Shown here in pieces: positions 49,984 through 57,917 of a DNA stretch of 64,000 nucleotides; positions within the stretch are counted from its first letter, which is position 1, and each line of letters begins with the position of its first letter. Position numbers and translations under genes: made by a program. Source of the DNA: Dietzia psychralcaliphila (GTDB taxonomy: Bacteria > Actinomycetota > Actinomycetes > Mycobacteriales > Mycobacteriaceae). The notes under the pieces were generated by a model that did not search any database, had not been told where the DNA came from, and saw nothing but the letters and a program-made list of their open reading frames with translations. The stretch covers positions 434,001-498,000 of the forward strand of contig NZ_CP015453.1 of assembly GCF_003096095.1 (NCBI RefSeq). The letters are read 5' to 3'.

Positions 49984-49989
49984 GTAGTA

Positions 49990-51213
49990 GTGCTGGAGCG
50001 GTGCGTCGCTTGCGGGCGGGATGATTTCGCGGCGGAGGTGTGGGGACAGCGGCCCCTGCTGAGCCCGGCGGCCCAGTTGCCACGCGACTTCTCCGACCTG
50101 CTGTCTCCGCAGATGGTCGACGAGATCATCGCCGAACGAGGGGTACGCACACCCTTCGTCCGGATGGCGCGGGAGGGCACGCTCGTCGACCGGGCGTGCT
50201 TCACCCGCGCCGGCGGGTTCGGCGCGCAGATGCCCGACCAGATCGACCCCGACGGCGTGCTCACGCAGTTCGCCGCCGGGGCGACGATCGTCCTGCAGGG
50301 CCTGCACCGATTCTGGCCCCCGATCATCGACTTCGTCCGGGGCATGACCTCGGATGTCGGCCACCCGGTGCAGACCAACGCGTACATCACCCCGCCCGCG
50401 AACCGCGGGTTCGATCCGCACTACGACGTCCACGACGTCTTTGTGCTCCAGGTGTCCGGCTCCAAGCGGTGGCGGGTTCACGAGCCCGTCCACCGTCACC
50501 CGCTTCCCGATCAGCCCTGGACCGATCACCGCAAAGCGATCGCGGCGCGGGCTTCCGATGAACCGGTCATCGACGCCGTGCTCCAGCCGGGAGATTGCCT
50601 CTACCTGCCGCGCGGCTGGGTCCACTCCGCCGAGGCGCAGGGCGACACCTCCATCCACCTCACCGTGGGCGTGGCCCCCTTCACCGGCCACGATGTCGCC
50701 ACGGCGATGATCGAGGCGCTGGCCTCGGAGGAGGAGCTGCGAGCGTCGTTGCCGCTCGGGCTCGCCCCGGTCGACGCCGCCGCCACGCAGGACTACACCC
50801 GCGAGGTCCTCGACGTGCTGGCCCGGCTGATCGCCGAGAAGCAGGAGCACCTCAGCGATCTCGCCGGCGACGCGCTCGCCACGCAGTACCTGGACCTCAC
50901 GCGACCCGCCCCGGTCCGCCCGCTGGCCACGCTCGACGCGGTCGCCTCGCTCGACGCCGACACCCCGCTGCGGTGGCGCGACGGGCTTCACGGGCGGGTG
51001 GATTACGACGGCTCCGACGGCAGCAACCCGGACACTGTCGTGCTGAAGTTGCCCACCAAGTCGATCTCGTTCCCGGCGGTGTGCGAACCCGCCCTACACG
51101 CAGTCCTCGAGGGCGCTCCCGTGAGCGCCGGTTCGCTGCCCGGCCTTGATGCGGACGACGGCCTGGTGGTTCTCCGGCGGTTGCTGCGGGAGGCAGTACT
51201 GGTGGCACTGTGA
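49990..51213 (+). CDS. Cupin_4/JmjC-type Fe(II)/2-oxoglutarate oxygenase
   Basis: This is a 407-residue protein of the ribosomal-oxygenase-like (YcfD/MINA) cupin group, which hydroxylates residues in peptides or proteins. The N-terminal segment DDFAAEVWGQRPLL is typical. The metal triad is seen as His144-x-Asp146 in FDPHYDVHD and His212 in RGWVHSAEA. FVLQVSGSKRWRV lies on the following strand. A CxxC (CVAC) at residues 5-8 is an oddity. GTG 49990 is used; translation is probably coupled to the small repeat protein upstream. The expected substrate is that protein. Confidence 0.85.
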   Translation: MLERCVACGRDDFAAEVWGQRPLLSPAAQLPRDFSDLLSPQMVDEIIAERGVRTPFVRMAREGTLVDRACFTRAGGFGAQMPDQIDPDGVLTQFAAGATIVLQGLHRFWPPIIDFVRGMTSDVGHPVQTNAYITPPANRGFDPHYDVHDVFVLQVSGSKRWRVHEPVHRHPLPDQPWTDHRKAIAARASDEPVIDAVLQPGDCLYLPRGWVHSAEAQGDTSIHLTVGVAPFTGHDVATAMIEALASEEELRASLPLGLAPVDAAATQDYTREVLDVLARLIAEKQEHLSDLAGDALATQYLDLTRPAPVRPLATLDAVASLDADTPLRWRDGLHGRVDYDGSDGSNPDTVVLKLPTKSISFPAVCEPALHAVLEGAPVSAGSLPGLDADDGLVVLRRLLREAVLVAL

Positions 51214-51226
51214 GGGTGGTGATCCT

Positions 51227-52123
51227 GTGACCAGGCCTGCGGACTGGGAGCCGTGCAGCGTGTCGGCGCTGCGCCGGGGCGATCGACTAGAAGGCTCGGG
51301 CTCAAGGGGGATGCGGTGGCTCATGCTCGAGCTCTGCGGACCCTGGGGGCATTCGGCGTTGCTCGAGTCCCCGGCGCTGTTGCCGCCTGAGCTGGGACGG
51401 CAGATCGCCCAGCGTGCTCAGGCGGCCGATATCCGGGTCGCGGCGATCCGCCGGCCCGGTAAGCGTTCCGAGCAGCGACGGTGGCGGTGGGCTCTGGCCG
51501 ACGCCAGACCCGGGCAGGAGTCCCTGCGATGGGGCGAGGTCGACGGCCCCGAGGGGTACGCCGACATCCCCCTCGACGGCTCCGCAGGGACGCCGACCGA
51601 TGAGCCGCTGGTCGCCATCTGCGCCCATGGCAAGCACGACCAGTGCTGCGCTGTGCGTGGGCGCAAGGCCACCACCCACATTTCCGAGCGGTACCCGGAG
51701 GCGACGTGGGAATGCTCGCACCTGGGCGGGGACCGATTCGCCGCTACGATGATCGTCCTGCCGCACGGGCTCTTCTACGGCCGCGTCGATCTGGCGGAGG
51801 ACCCGGCCGACATCGTCACCCGCTACACCGAGGGCCGGGTTGAGCCGCGCCACCTCCGCGGGCGAAGTAGCTACCCGGCAGAAGTGCAGGTCGCGCAGCA
51901 CCACGCTCGCGCAGCGTTCGGCGACGACCGCATCGACGCCCTCGCTCCGCTGGACGTCGTCGAATCGGACGGCCACGTCGACGTCACTCTTGAGGGCCCG
52001 CGCGGACCGGTCCAGGTGCGACTGCGTGAGACCTTCTCCGAGCCGATCTTCACGATGTGTCAGGCACGAACGGCTGGCCCGGCAAAGCAGTGGGAGCTGG
52101 TGGAGATCTCCGGGGGAGGGTAG
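51227..52123 (+). CDS. Sucrase/ferredoxin-like family protein
   Basis: This 298-residue protein of the Suc_Fer-like (Apd1/Aim32-related) thioredoxin-fold family is expected to bind a [2Fe-2S] cluster. The family signatures CAHGKHDQCCAVRGRK and WECSHLGGDRFAATMIVLPHGLFYGRV are present, with a further Cys near the N-terminus (EPCSV). The GTG at 51227 lies 13 nt after the oxygenase stop. It may deliver electrons to the neighbouring iron oxygenase, by inference from gene order. Confidence 0.82.
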   Translation: MTRPADWEPCSVSALRRGDRLEGSGSRGMRWLMLELCGPWGHSALLESPALLPPELGRQIAQRAQAADIRVAAIRRPGKRSEQRRWRWALADARPGQESLRWGEVDGPEGYADIPLDGSAGTPTDEPLVAICAHGKHDQCCAVRGRKATTHISERYPEATWECSHLGGDRFAATMIVLPHGLFYGRVDLAEDPADIVTRYTEGRVEPRHLRGRSSYPAEVQVAQHHARAAFGDDRIDALAPLDVVESDGHVDVTLEGPRGPVQVRLRETFSEPIFTMCQARTAGPAKQWELVEISGGG

Positions 52124-52175
52124 CGCGAGCGTGGTGCCCCACGTGTCCCCAGACCGCTTGCTAATACTTGGGTAG

Positions 52176-52623
52176 ATGAGCGCGATTGATGTGTCGGGCC
52201 TGGCGTCATTGCAAGGAAGACGGTTGCCAACAGCGTGGCTGCCCTTCCCGGCCGCGGTGCTCTTAGTGGCCGGGTCGCTCCACATGTGGCTCCCGCTCAT
52301 CGGAGTGACCGGTGGCTGGACGGTACATGCCGCTGGCGGATAGGCGCGATGGCGTCCATATCCTGGGCAACGAGCAGTTCTAGCAACTGCAGGCGTCCTT
52401 AGGCGGCAAGTGGATACTGCCGATAACAGCACTGGTCGCAATAGGACTCTCGGTATGGGCCTGGAGATGCGGCCGCGTCTGAGGGGCGACCTTGGATTGT
52501 GTGGGGAGCGGGTCGGGCCGCGGATTGATCTCGCCGGAGGCAAGCGAGGAGATCGCGCGGAACGAAGAACTCGAAATCGAGCACGGCGCGAGCGCGACCC
52601 CCGTGCTCAGCCTGGGCGGGTAG
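52176..52623 (+). pseudogene. Decayed small membrane-protein gene
   Basis: An ATG at 52176 opens 55 codons with one transmembrane segment (AWLPFPAAVLLVAGSLHMWL), ending at a TAG at 52341. Coding-like sequence continues in another frame: DGVHILGNEQF, a stop, then KWILPITALVAIGLSVWAW, a stop at 52480-52482, then SPEASEEIARNEELEIEHG with the final stop at 52621. One frameshift and two internal stops would explain the layout. The family is not recognised. Base composition is less GC-rich than its neighbours. The first 55 codons could still be a small intact gene. Confidence 0.5.
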
Positions 52624-52910
52624 CCGAGGGTCGTCCTCCCCTTGGCCGGCCCCGGGACGGCACGGGGCCGGGCGTCGACACGGACGCCCAGCGGTTTCGG
52701 TGACGGACGTCACTCGTTTTACCGTTGGCGTTTCGCCTGCGTATCGACTTGTTTCGTCAGTGTAAAGGGTCGCCGGGGAGTGCAACGGAACACCGTCCGC
52801 GGGGAACGAACCGGGTGACACTCCACTGCATGACCGGCTGACGCGGTCGCTGCGTGGAGGAGCCCCGGACGGCCGACCGGCCGCCGGCCCCACCGAAGAA
52901 GGACCCCATC
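52624..52910. promoter_or_regulatory. Promoter region of the sulfur/cyanate cluster
   Basis: This 287-bp gap has a GC-rich part (52640-52690) and then AT-richer DNA (52710-52770) with candidate promoter elements, ahead of the osmC-like gene. A CRP-like palindrome sits at 52699. No gene is seen. Confidence 0.55.
52699..52714. promoter_or_regulatory. CRP/GlxR-like site upstream of the sulfur/cyanate cluster
   Basis: GGTGACGGACGTCACT fits TGTGA-N6-TCACA with one mismatch in each half (GGTGA and TCACT), and is symmetrical as GTGAC-N4-GTCAC. It lies 197 bp upstream of the first gene of the cluster. Confidence 0.55.
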
Positions 52911-53447
52911 GTGACCGAGACCATTCGCACCCTCGTCGACATCGACCTCGACGGCCTGGCCGACCTCTCCGCCACCTCCAAGGAGAACCCCTCCACCGGT
53001 CACCGCACTCTCAAGGCGACCACCGTTTGTGAGACCGGCTTCCGCAACCTCACATCAGTGCGGGACACCGCGCCGGTCCTCGTCTCCGAGCCGTGCGCGC
53101 TGCTCGGCGACAACGCCGCCCCCAATCCGTCCGAGGTCGCCCTCGCCGCGCTCGGGTCCTGCATCAACGTGGGCCTGGTGGCGAACGCCGGGCACCGCGG
53201 CGTCGCGCTGACCACCGCCGAGATCGCCATGGAGGGCGACATCGACATCTCCGCCGTCTGGGGGATCGGCGACACCGATCCGGCCAAGATCATGGGGTTT
53301 ACCGCGATCCGCTGCACCATCACGCTCGCCGGTGACACCGACGAGACCACCCTCACCGAGATCGCCGAATCCGCCATGCGCTGGTCACCGGTCGTCAACA
53401 CCATGACCAACCCGGTCGAGGTCTCCCACACCACCGTCGTCGCCTGA
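52911..53447 (+). CDS. OsmC family protein
   Basis: This OsmC/Ohr-fold protein has 178 residues from GTG 52911 (ribosome-binding site GAAGAAGGA). Family members reduce peroxides with a pair of cysteines. Here Cys residues occur in VSEPCALLG and LAALGSCINVGL, spaced as in the OsmC-like group. The substrate is unknown. It is first in a plus-strand cluster with cyanase and sulfur-handling genes, so a role in sulfur or oxidant protection is plausible. Confidence 0.85.
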   Translation: MTETIRTLVDIDLDGLADLSATSKENPSTGHRTLKATTVCETGFRNLTSVRDTAPVLVSEPCALLGDNAAPNPSEVALAALGSCINVGLVANAGHRGVALTTAEIAMEGDIDISAVWGIGDTDPAKIMGFTAIRCTITLAGDTDETTLTEIAESAMRWSPVVNTMTNPVEVSHTTVVA

Positions 53448-53478
53448 TCGCCCGTCACTAGACCCGAGGAGAGCACCG

Positions 53479-53946
53479 ATGAACACCACCGACCCCCGCA
53501 CGGTCCTGGACAAGATCGAAGCCGGCCGCATCGTCGACGCGGCGCGCGTCCGCGCCGGCAAATCCTGGGAGGAACTGGCCAAAGCGGCCGGTAGCACCCC
53601 CGTCTGGACGACCGCGGCGCTGCTCGGGATGCACCCGATGGGCGCCGAGCAGGCTGCGGCCTTAGCCGACCTCCTGGACCTGGGCGGCGACGTCGTCGAG
53701 GCCCTCGTCGCCCAGCCCACCCGAGGCGACGTCGTCGGTCCGCCTCCGGCCGACCCCACGCTGTATCGATTCCACGAGGCGCTCATGGTCTACGGACCGG
53801 CACTCAAAGCTCTGATCCACGAAGAGTTCGGTGACGGGATCATGAGCGCCATCAACTTCCAGGTCGACATCGCCCGCCGGTCGGACCCGGGTGGCGACCG
53901 AGTCGTCGTGACCTTTGACGGGAAATTTCTCGATTACAACTGGTGA
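53479..53946 (+). CDS. cynS: Cyanate hydratase (cyanase)
   Basis: Cyanase converts cyanate and bicarbonate to ammonia and CO2, via carbamate. It has 155 residues, the normal length. The C-terminal domain carries DPTLYRFHEALMVYGPALKALIHEEFGDGIMSAINF (shown here in part). The catalytic residues Arg97, Glu100 and Ser123 align with Arg96, Glu99 and Ser122 of E. coli. The N-terminal helical domain resembles a helix-turn-helix but does not bind DNA. A TGA stop sits 44 nt before the next ATG. Confidence 0.95.
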   Translation: MNTTDPRTVLDKIEAGRIVDAARVRAGKSWEELAKAAGSTPVWTTAALLGMHPMGAEQAAALADLLDLGGDVVEALVAQPTRGDVVGPPPADPTLYRFHEALMVYGPALKALIHEEFGDGIMSAINFQVDIARRSDPGGDRVVVTFDGKFLDYNW

Positions 53947-53990
53947 GCCCCGCCACCACCACCCATCTCACGCCAATTCGGAGGAACACC

Positions 53991-55067
53991 ATGACCGCCA
54001 CAGCGATCCCCGTATCCACCTCTACTCCCGTCGACCTGGACAGTGTGTTAGAGACAGTCGCCGCCCGGGCGGACGACCTCGACCGTGGGGAGGGCGCCGC
54101 CAGAGACGTCCTGCCCCTGCTCGCCTCGACCGGCGCGCTCGACGCGGGCCTGTCGCGCAACCGTGACGGTGGACTGTCCGGGATGGTCGAGACCCTGGCC
54201 CAGGTGTCCGCCTGCTGCCTCTCCTCGGCGTTCACCGCCTGGGCGCACCGCATGACCATGGAGTACCTGGCGCAGGCCGACACCCCCTACTCCCGCGACC
54301 TGCTCACGACGATGGTCACCGGTGAACGCCCAGGAGTCACCGGAATGGCCTCGGCGTTCCGCGAGCTGGCCGGCTGTGGCAGCCTCGACGTGACCGCCAC
54401 GGTCGAGGGTGAAGAACTGGTGCTCGACGGCACCCTGCGATGGGCCTCCAACCTGTACGAGGACGCCGTCCTCGTCACGGCTGCGCGCACCACCACCGGC
54501 GACCGCATTCTGGTCGCCCTGCCCGTGGACACCCCCGGCGTCACCGTGGGCCCACCCTTCTCACTCATGGCGCTCGGCTCCACCGCGTCGTCGTTCTTGA
54601 AGATCGAGAATGTCCGGATCGGTGCACACCAGGTGCTGACCAGCGATTTCGAGGCCTTCCTCACCGCCGTTCGGCCTACTTTCGTGATGTTGCAGACCGC
54701 GCTGTGCGTGGGCCTGGCTACCACTGCCCTGGAGGAGGCCCGCTCGTCGCTCATCGGCGTCAACGCGGTGTTCGCCGGCGAGGTCGACCGGCTCGTGGGC
54801 AAGCTCGCGCTGGTCCGCTCTGCCATGACCGCCCACGCCCGCGCCGAGGCGACCGCCCACGCCGCCGGGCGCGCCGAACTCCTCGCTATGCGGCTGCAGG
54901 CCGCGGAGGTCGCGTTCGAGGCCGCGATCCTGGAGACCAAATCCGCTGGGGGCAAGGGCTATGCAAGCTCGTCCGGCACGTCCCGGCGCATGCGCGAGGC
55001 CGTCTTCTTCCCGGTCCAGTCGCCGTCCGAGGCCCAGCTGCGGTGGGAGCTGGCCACCTGCGCCTGA
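53991..55067 (+). CDS. Acyl-CoA dehydrogenase-like flavoprotein (possible monooxygenase)
   Basis: This 358-residue protein has the acyl-CoA dehydrogenase fold, including the middle-domain segment LDGTLRWASNLYEDAVLVTAAR and a C-terminal helical domain. It is more like the flavin-dependent monooxygenase branch (DszC/SfnC-like) than beta-oxidation enzymes, and the cluster also encodes a flavin reductase that could supply FMNH2. ATG 53991 is chosen for its GGAGG site; an earlier GTG overlaps the cyanase stop. The substrate is unknown; an organosulfur or thiocyanate-type compound is inferred from neighbours. Confidence 0.75.
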   Translation: MTATAIPVSTSTPVDLDSVLETVAARADDLDRGEGAARDVLPLLASTGALDAGLSRNRDGGLSGMVETLAQVSACCLSSAFTAWAHRMTMEYLAQADTPYSRDLLTTMVTGERPGVTGMASAFRELAGCGSLDVTATVEGEELVLDGTLRWASNLYEDAVLVTAARTTTGDRILVALPVDTPGVTVGPPFSLMALGSTASSFLKIENVRIGAHQVLTSDFEAFLTAVRPTFVMLQTALCVGLATTALEEARSSLIGVNAVFAGEVDRLVGKLALVRSAMTAHARAEATAHAAGRAELLAMRLQAAEVAFEAAILETKSAGGKGYASSSGTSRRMREAVFFPVQSPSEAQLRWELATCA

Positions 55068-55115
55068 GCGGCGTCAGCGAGGCACCCGAGACGAGCCACC
55101 TGAAAGGAGTGCACC

Positions 55116-55784
55116 ATGACCGTCGATGAACTGGGGCCCGCCGCCGTCCTGGCCCGAGGCGAACGCCACGAGGTCGCCGGCTTGGTGGCCGAGTACTACC
55201 CGGGCATGCTCCGCTTCGCCCAGACGCTCGTGCCGTCCAGCGCGGCAGCCGAAGACGTGGTCCAGGAGACCTGGATCGCCGTGCTCGGCGGCCTGGAGGG
55301 CTTCGAGGGACGCTCCGGCTTCCGCACCTGGCTCTACGCCGTGCTGCGGAACAAGGCCTATCGGGCCACCGGGCAGGAGATCCGCCTTCGGCGTTACGAA
55401 ATCGTGCCAGCTCCGGGAGACGACGGGCAGGACGACCCCCACGGCATCGCCGGCCGGATGCACCCGGCCGGACACCCGGACGCCGGTCACTGGTCGACGC
55501 CGCCCGAGGCCAGGTTCCTGCCCGAGACGGCGGCCGTCAACGCGGAACTCGGCCGGGTACTCGCTGCCGAACTCGGCCGATTACCGGACCGGCAGCGCCA
55601 GGTGGTGTTGCTGCGCGAGGTCGACGGACTGACCGCCACCGAGGTGGAGGAGCTCGCCGGCATCCCGGCGACCACCCAGCGTTCCCTGCTCCACAGAGCG
55701 CGAGCGCGGCTGCGCAGCGCGCTCGAGTGCTACACGACCGGCCAGTGCGCCGACCCCACCCATCTCCACGCGGAGGTCCGATGA
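55116..55784 (+). CDS. ECF RNA polymerase sigma factor
   Basis: This 222-residue extracytoplasmic-function sigma factor shows region 2 as LVAEYYPGMLRFAQTLVPSSAAAEDVVQETWIAVL and region 4 as LPDRQRQVVLLREVDGLTATEVEELAGIPATTQRSLLHRARARLR (both quoted in part). A longer linker (about 45 residues, GDDGQDDPHGIAG) joins them. An AAAGGAG site precedes ATG 55116. The next gene encodes a zinc-binding anti-sigma factor and overlaps by 4 nt. It probably directs transcription of the surrounding cluster. Confidence 0.92.
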   Translation: MTVDELGPAAVLARGERHEVAGLVAEYYPGMLRFAQTLVPSSAAAEDVVQETWIAVLGGLEGFEGRSGFRTWLYAVLRNKAYRATGQEIRLRRYEIVPAPGDDGQDDPHGIAGRMHPAGHPDAGHWSTPPEARFLPETAAVNAELGRVLAAELGRLPDRQRQVVLLREVDGLTATEVEELAGIPATTQRSLLHRARARLRSALECYTTGQCADPTHLHAEVR

Positions 55785-56068
55785 CCACCACTTACCGCCC
55801 CAGCCCGGTCGAACCCGATTGTGTCGAATTCGTGAACCTGGCCCACCGACTCCTCGATGCCGACGAGTCGACCTGGGATCGCGAGATACACGCCCACCTG
55901 GCCTCCTGCTCGCCTTGCGCGGTCTACCTCCGTCAACTCGAGGACCTCCGAACTCTGCTCCGCTCCCTCGGCCCCGCCCTGCCCGCAGACGACCCCCGGC
56001 TCCTCACCGCGCTGAAGGCACTCGAGAACCGCCCGAACCCGACCACCGCCCACAGGAGCACCACATGA
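55781..56068 (+). CDS. Zinc-binding anti-sigma factor (ZAS/zf-HC2 type)
   Basis: This 95-residue protein contains HLASCSPC, the HxxxCxxC signature of zinc-containing anti-sigma factors such as RsrA and RseA-like regulators. These hold their sigma factor until thiols are oxidised or another signal arrives. There is no membrane segment, so it is cytoplasmic, consistent with sensing internal redox or sulfur state. It overlaps the sigma gene and the flavin reductase gene by 4 nt each. Confidence 0.88.
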   Translation: MTTTYRPSPVEPDCVEFVNLAHRLLDADESTWDREIHAHLASCSPCAVYLRQLEDLRTLLRSLGPALPADDPRLLTALKALENRPNPTTAHRSTT

Positions 56069-56652
56069 CAGTCACCGCCGATCAGACCGACTTCTCAGAT
56101 CACGCCCACCTCGGGGACGACGACCTCTCGGGGGTGTGGCGCCGAGGTGACCAGGTCGACGCGGCCGCTCTCAAGCAGACAGCGGGCGCCTTCCCCAGCG
56201 GGGTCACCGTCATCACCACCGTGCAGGGAATCCAGCCGGTGGGCATGACGGTGAGCTCCTTCACGACCGTCTCCATCGATCCGCCGCTGGTGCTGGTGTG
56301 CGTAGACCGCCGCGCCAGCTGCCTACACGCATTCCGCATCGGAGCCCCGATGGGCGTCAACGTCCTCGGCTGTGAACAGGGACCACTCGCCCGGACCTTC
56401 GCCGGCCGGGGTGAGGACCGGTTCGACGGCGTCGAGTACCGCGCGGGTCCGCACGGGGTGCCGCTCCTGGAGGGCACATCCGCCTGGCTCTCGACCCATA
56501 TCGACCGCATCTACGACGGCGGCGACCACCAGATCCTCGTGGCGCGGGTCCACGCCGTGCACCGCGATGACACCCCGCCGTTGCTCTACCACTCCGGGCG
56601 CATGCACGACTGGGCCGTGGCGGCCGTCGCCTCACGCGCGGAACAGCACTGA
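56065..56652 (+). CDS. Flavin reductase family protein
   Basis: This 195-residue flavin reductase-like (FMN-binding split-barrel) protein contains FPSGVTVITTVQ, PVGMTVSSFTTVSIDPPLVLVCV and the later GVEYRAGPHGVPLL. It reduces free FMN/FAD with NAD(P)H for a partner monooxygenase; the acyl-CoA-dehydrogenase-like protein two genes upstream of the sigma gene is the likely partner. ATG 56065 overlaps the anti-sigma stop and has an AGGAG site. Confidence 0.92.
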   Translation: MTVTADQTDFSDHAHLGDDDLSGVWRRGDQVDAAALKQTAGAFPSGVTVITTVQGIQPVGMTVSSFTTVSIDPPLVLVCVDRRASCLHAFRIGAPMGVNVLGCEQGPLARTFAGRGEDRFDGVEYRAGPHGVPLLEGTSAWLSTHIDRIYDGGDHQILVARVHAVHRDDTPPLLYHSGRMHDWAVAAVASRAEQH

Positions 56653-57917
56653 TGCGCACGCCACCCGGTGCACCAGATCACCTGCATATGGGGCGCAGGG
56701 GGTTCCTCACCCTCGCAGGTACCACCGCAGGATCCGGGCTGCTCGCCGCCTGCGGGACCGGCGGCACGGCTCCGCCCGCCGCCCCAGCGGTCGAACCCGG
56801 CACCCACGGCGAGGACGTGCACGCCCTGCCGGGTATCGAGAATCCCGAGCTCACGATCGGTTTCATCCCCATCACGTGCGCCTCCCCGCTGGTCAACGCG
56901 GCCCCGTTGGGCATCTACGCCAAGCACGGGCTGAGGGTGACGCTCAAGAAGTACGCGGGCTGGGCCGACCTGTGGGGGGCGTACGTGGCAGGCGAGGTTC
57001 AGGCCACGCACATGCTGGCCCCGATGCCGCTGGCCCTGCACCACGGCTTCGCGTCCGGCCGCAAGGCCACGCGGATGCCGCTCATCACCAACGTCAACGG
57101 GCAGGCCATCACGTTGGCGAACCGCCATCGCGACACCGTGCGTGGCCCGGAGGACATGCGCGGTTTCGTGCTGGGGATCCCCTTCGACTTCTCCTTGCAC
57201 AACCTGTTGTTACGCCACTACCTGTCCACCGGGGGACTCGACCCGGACCTCGATGTGGACCTCCGGATCCTGCGGCCGGCCGACATGGTCGCCAACCTGC
57301 TCACCGGCAATATCGACGGCTTCCTCGGACCGGATCCGTTCAACCAGCTCGCCGTGGCGAGGGGCGCCGGATACCTGTTCACTCTGACCCGCGACCTGTG
57401 GGACGGTCACCCCTGCTGTTGCCTCGGCGTGTCCGACGAGTGGGCACTCGAGAACCCGGTGACCTACCGAGCGCTCACCAGGGCCGTCGCCGACGCCGCG
57501 GTGTGGTCGGACGACCCCGCTCACCGGCCTCAGGCCGCGGCCTCGATGGCCACCGAGCAGTTCCTCAACCAGGAACCCGCACTGCTCACGTCGATTCTCG
57601 CGGGCACGTACCCCGACGGCACCGGGCGCACGATGCAGGAGCCCGACCGGATCGGCTTCCGCCCGTTCCCTAGAGAGGACTTCGGCATGTGGATCCTGAC
57701 CCAGTTACAGCGGTGGGGACTCACAGATGACCGGGACCTCGGCAACTCAGCCGCGCTGTACGCCGCGACGACCGAGGTGTTCGACACCCCGGCCGCCGCC
57801 CGCGCTCTCAACGACCTCGGGATCGACATCCCGTCGGCCCGTACCGAGACCATCACGGGCATCCCGTTCGATCCCGCCCGAACCGATATCTGGACCCGCC
57901 GAGAGGTGACCTCATGA
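56652..57917 (+). CDS. NrtA/CmpA-type ABC transporter substrate-binding lipoprotein
   Basis: This is a 421-residue solute-binding protein. A twin-arginine signal (GRRGFLTLAG) runs into a lipobox (LLAACG), so it is an exported lipoprotein. The mature part begins LTIGFIPITCASPLVNAAPLGIYAKHGLRVTLKKYAGWADLW and includes THMLAPMPLAL, close to nitrate/bicarbonate/cyanate binders of the NrtA/CmpA group. Which anion or sulfonate it binds is not known. It overlaps the reductase stop by 1 nt and the permease start by 4 nt. Confidence 0.88.
   Translation: MRTPPGAPDHLHMGRRGFLTLAGTTAGSGLLAACGTGGTAPPAAPAVEPGTHGEDVHALPGIENPELTIGFIPITCASPLVNAAPLGIYAKHGLRVTLKKYAGWADLWGAYVAGEVQATHMLAPMPLALHHGFASGRKATRMPLITNVNGQAITLANRHRDTVRGPEDMRGFVLGIPFDFSLHNLLLRHYLSTGGLDPDLDVDLRILRPADMVANLLTGNIDGFLGPDPFNQLAVARGAGYLFTLTRDLWDGHPCCCLGVSDEWALENPVTYRALTRAVADAAVWSDDPAHRPQAAASMATEQFLNQEPALLTSILAGTYPDGTGRTMQEPDRIGFRPFPREDFGMWILTQLQRWGLTDDRDLGNSAALYAATTEVFDTPAAARALNDLGIDIPSARTETITGIPFDPARTDIWTRREVTS

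Noticed and set aside
53991-55067. Beta-oxidation acyl-CoA dehydrogenase
   Set aside because: The gene sits with a flavin reductase and sulfur genes, not with other beta-oxidation genes, and resembles the monooxygenase branch; assignment to DszC itself was also rejected for lack of specific evidence.
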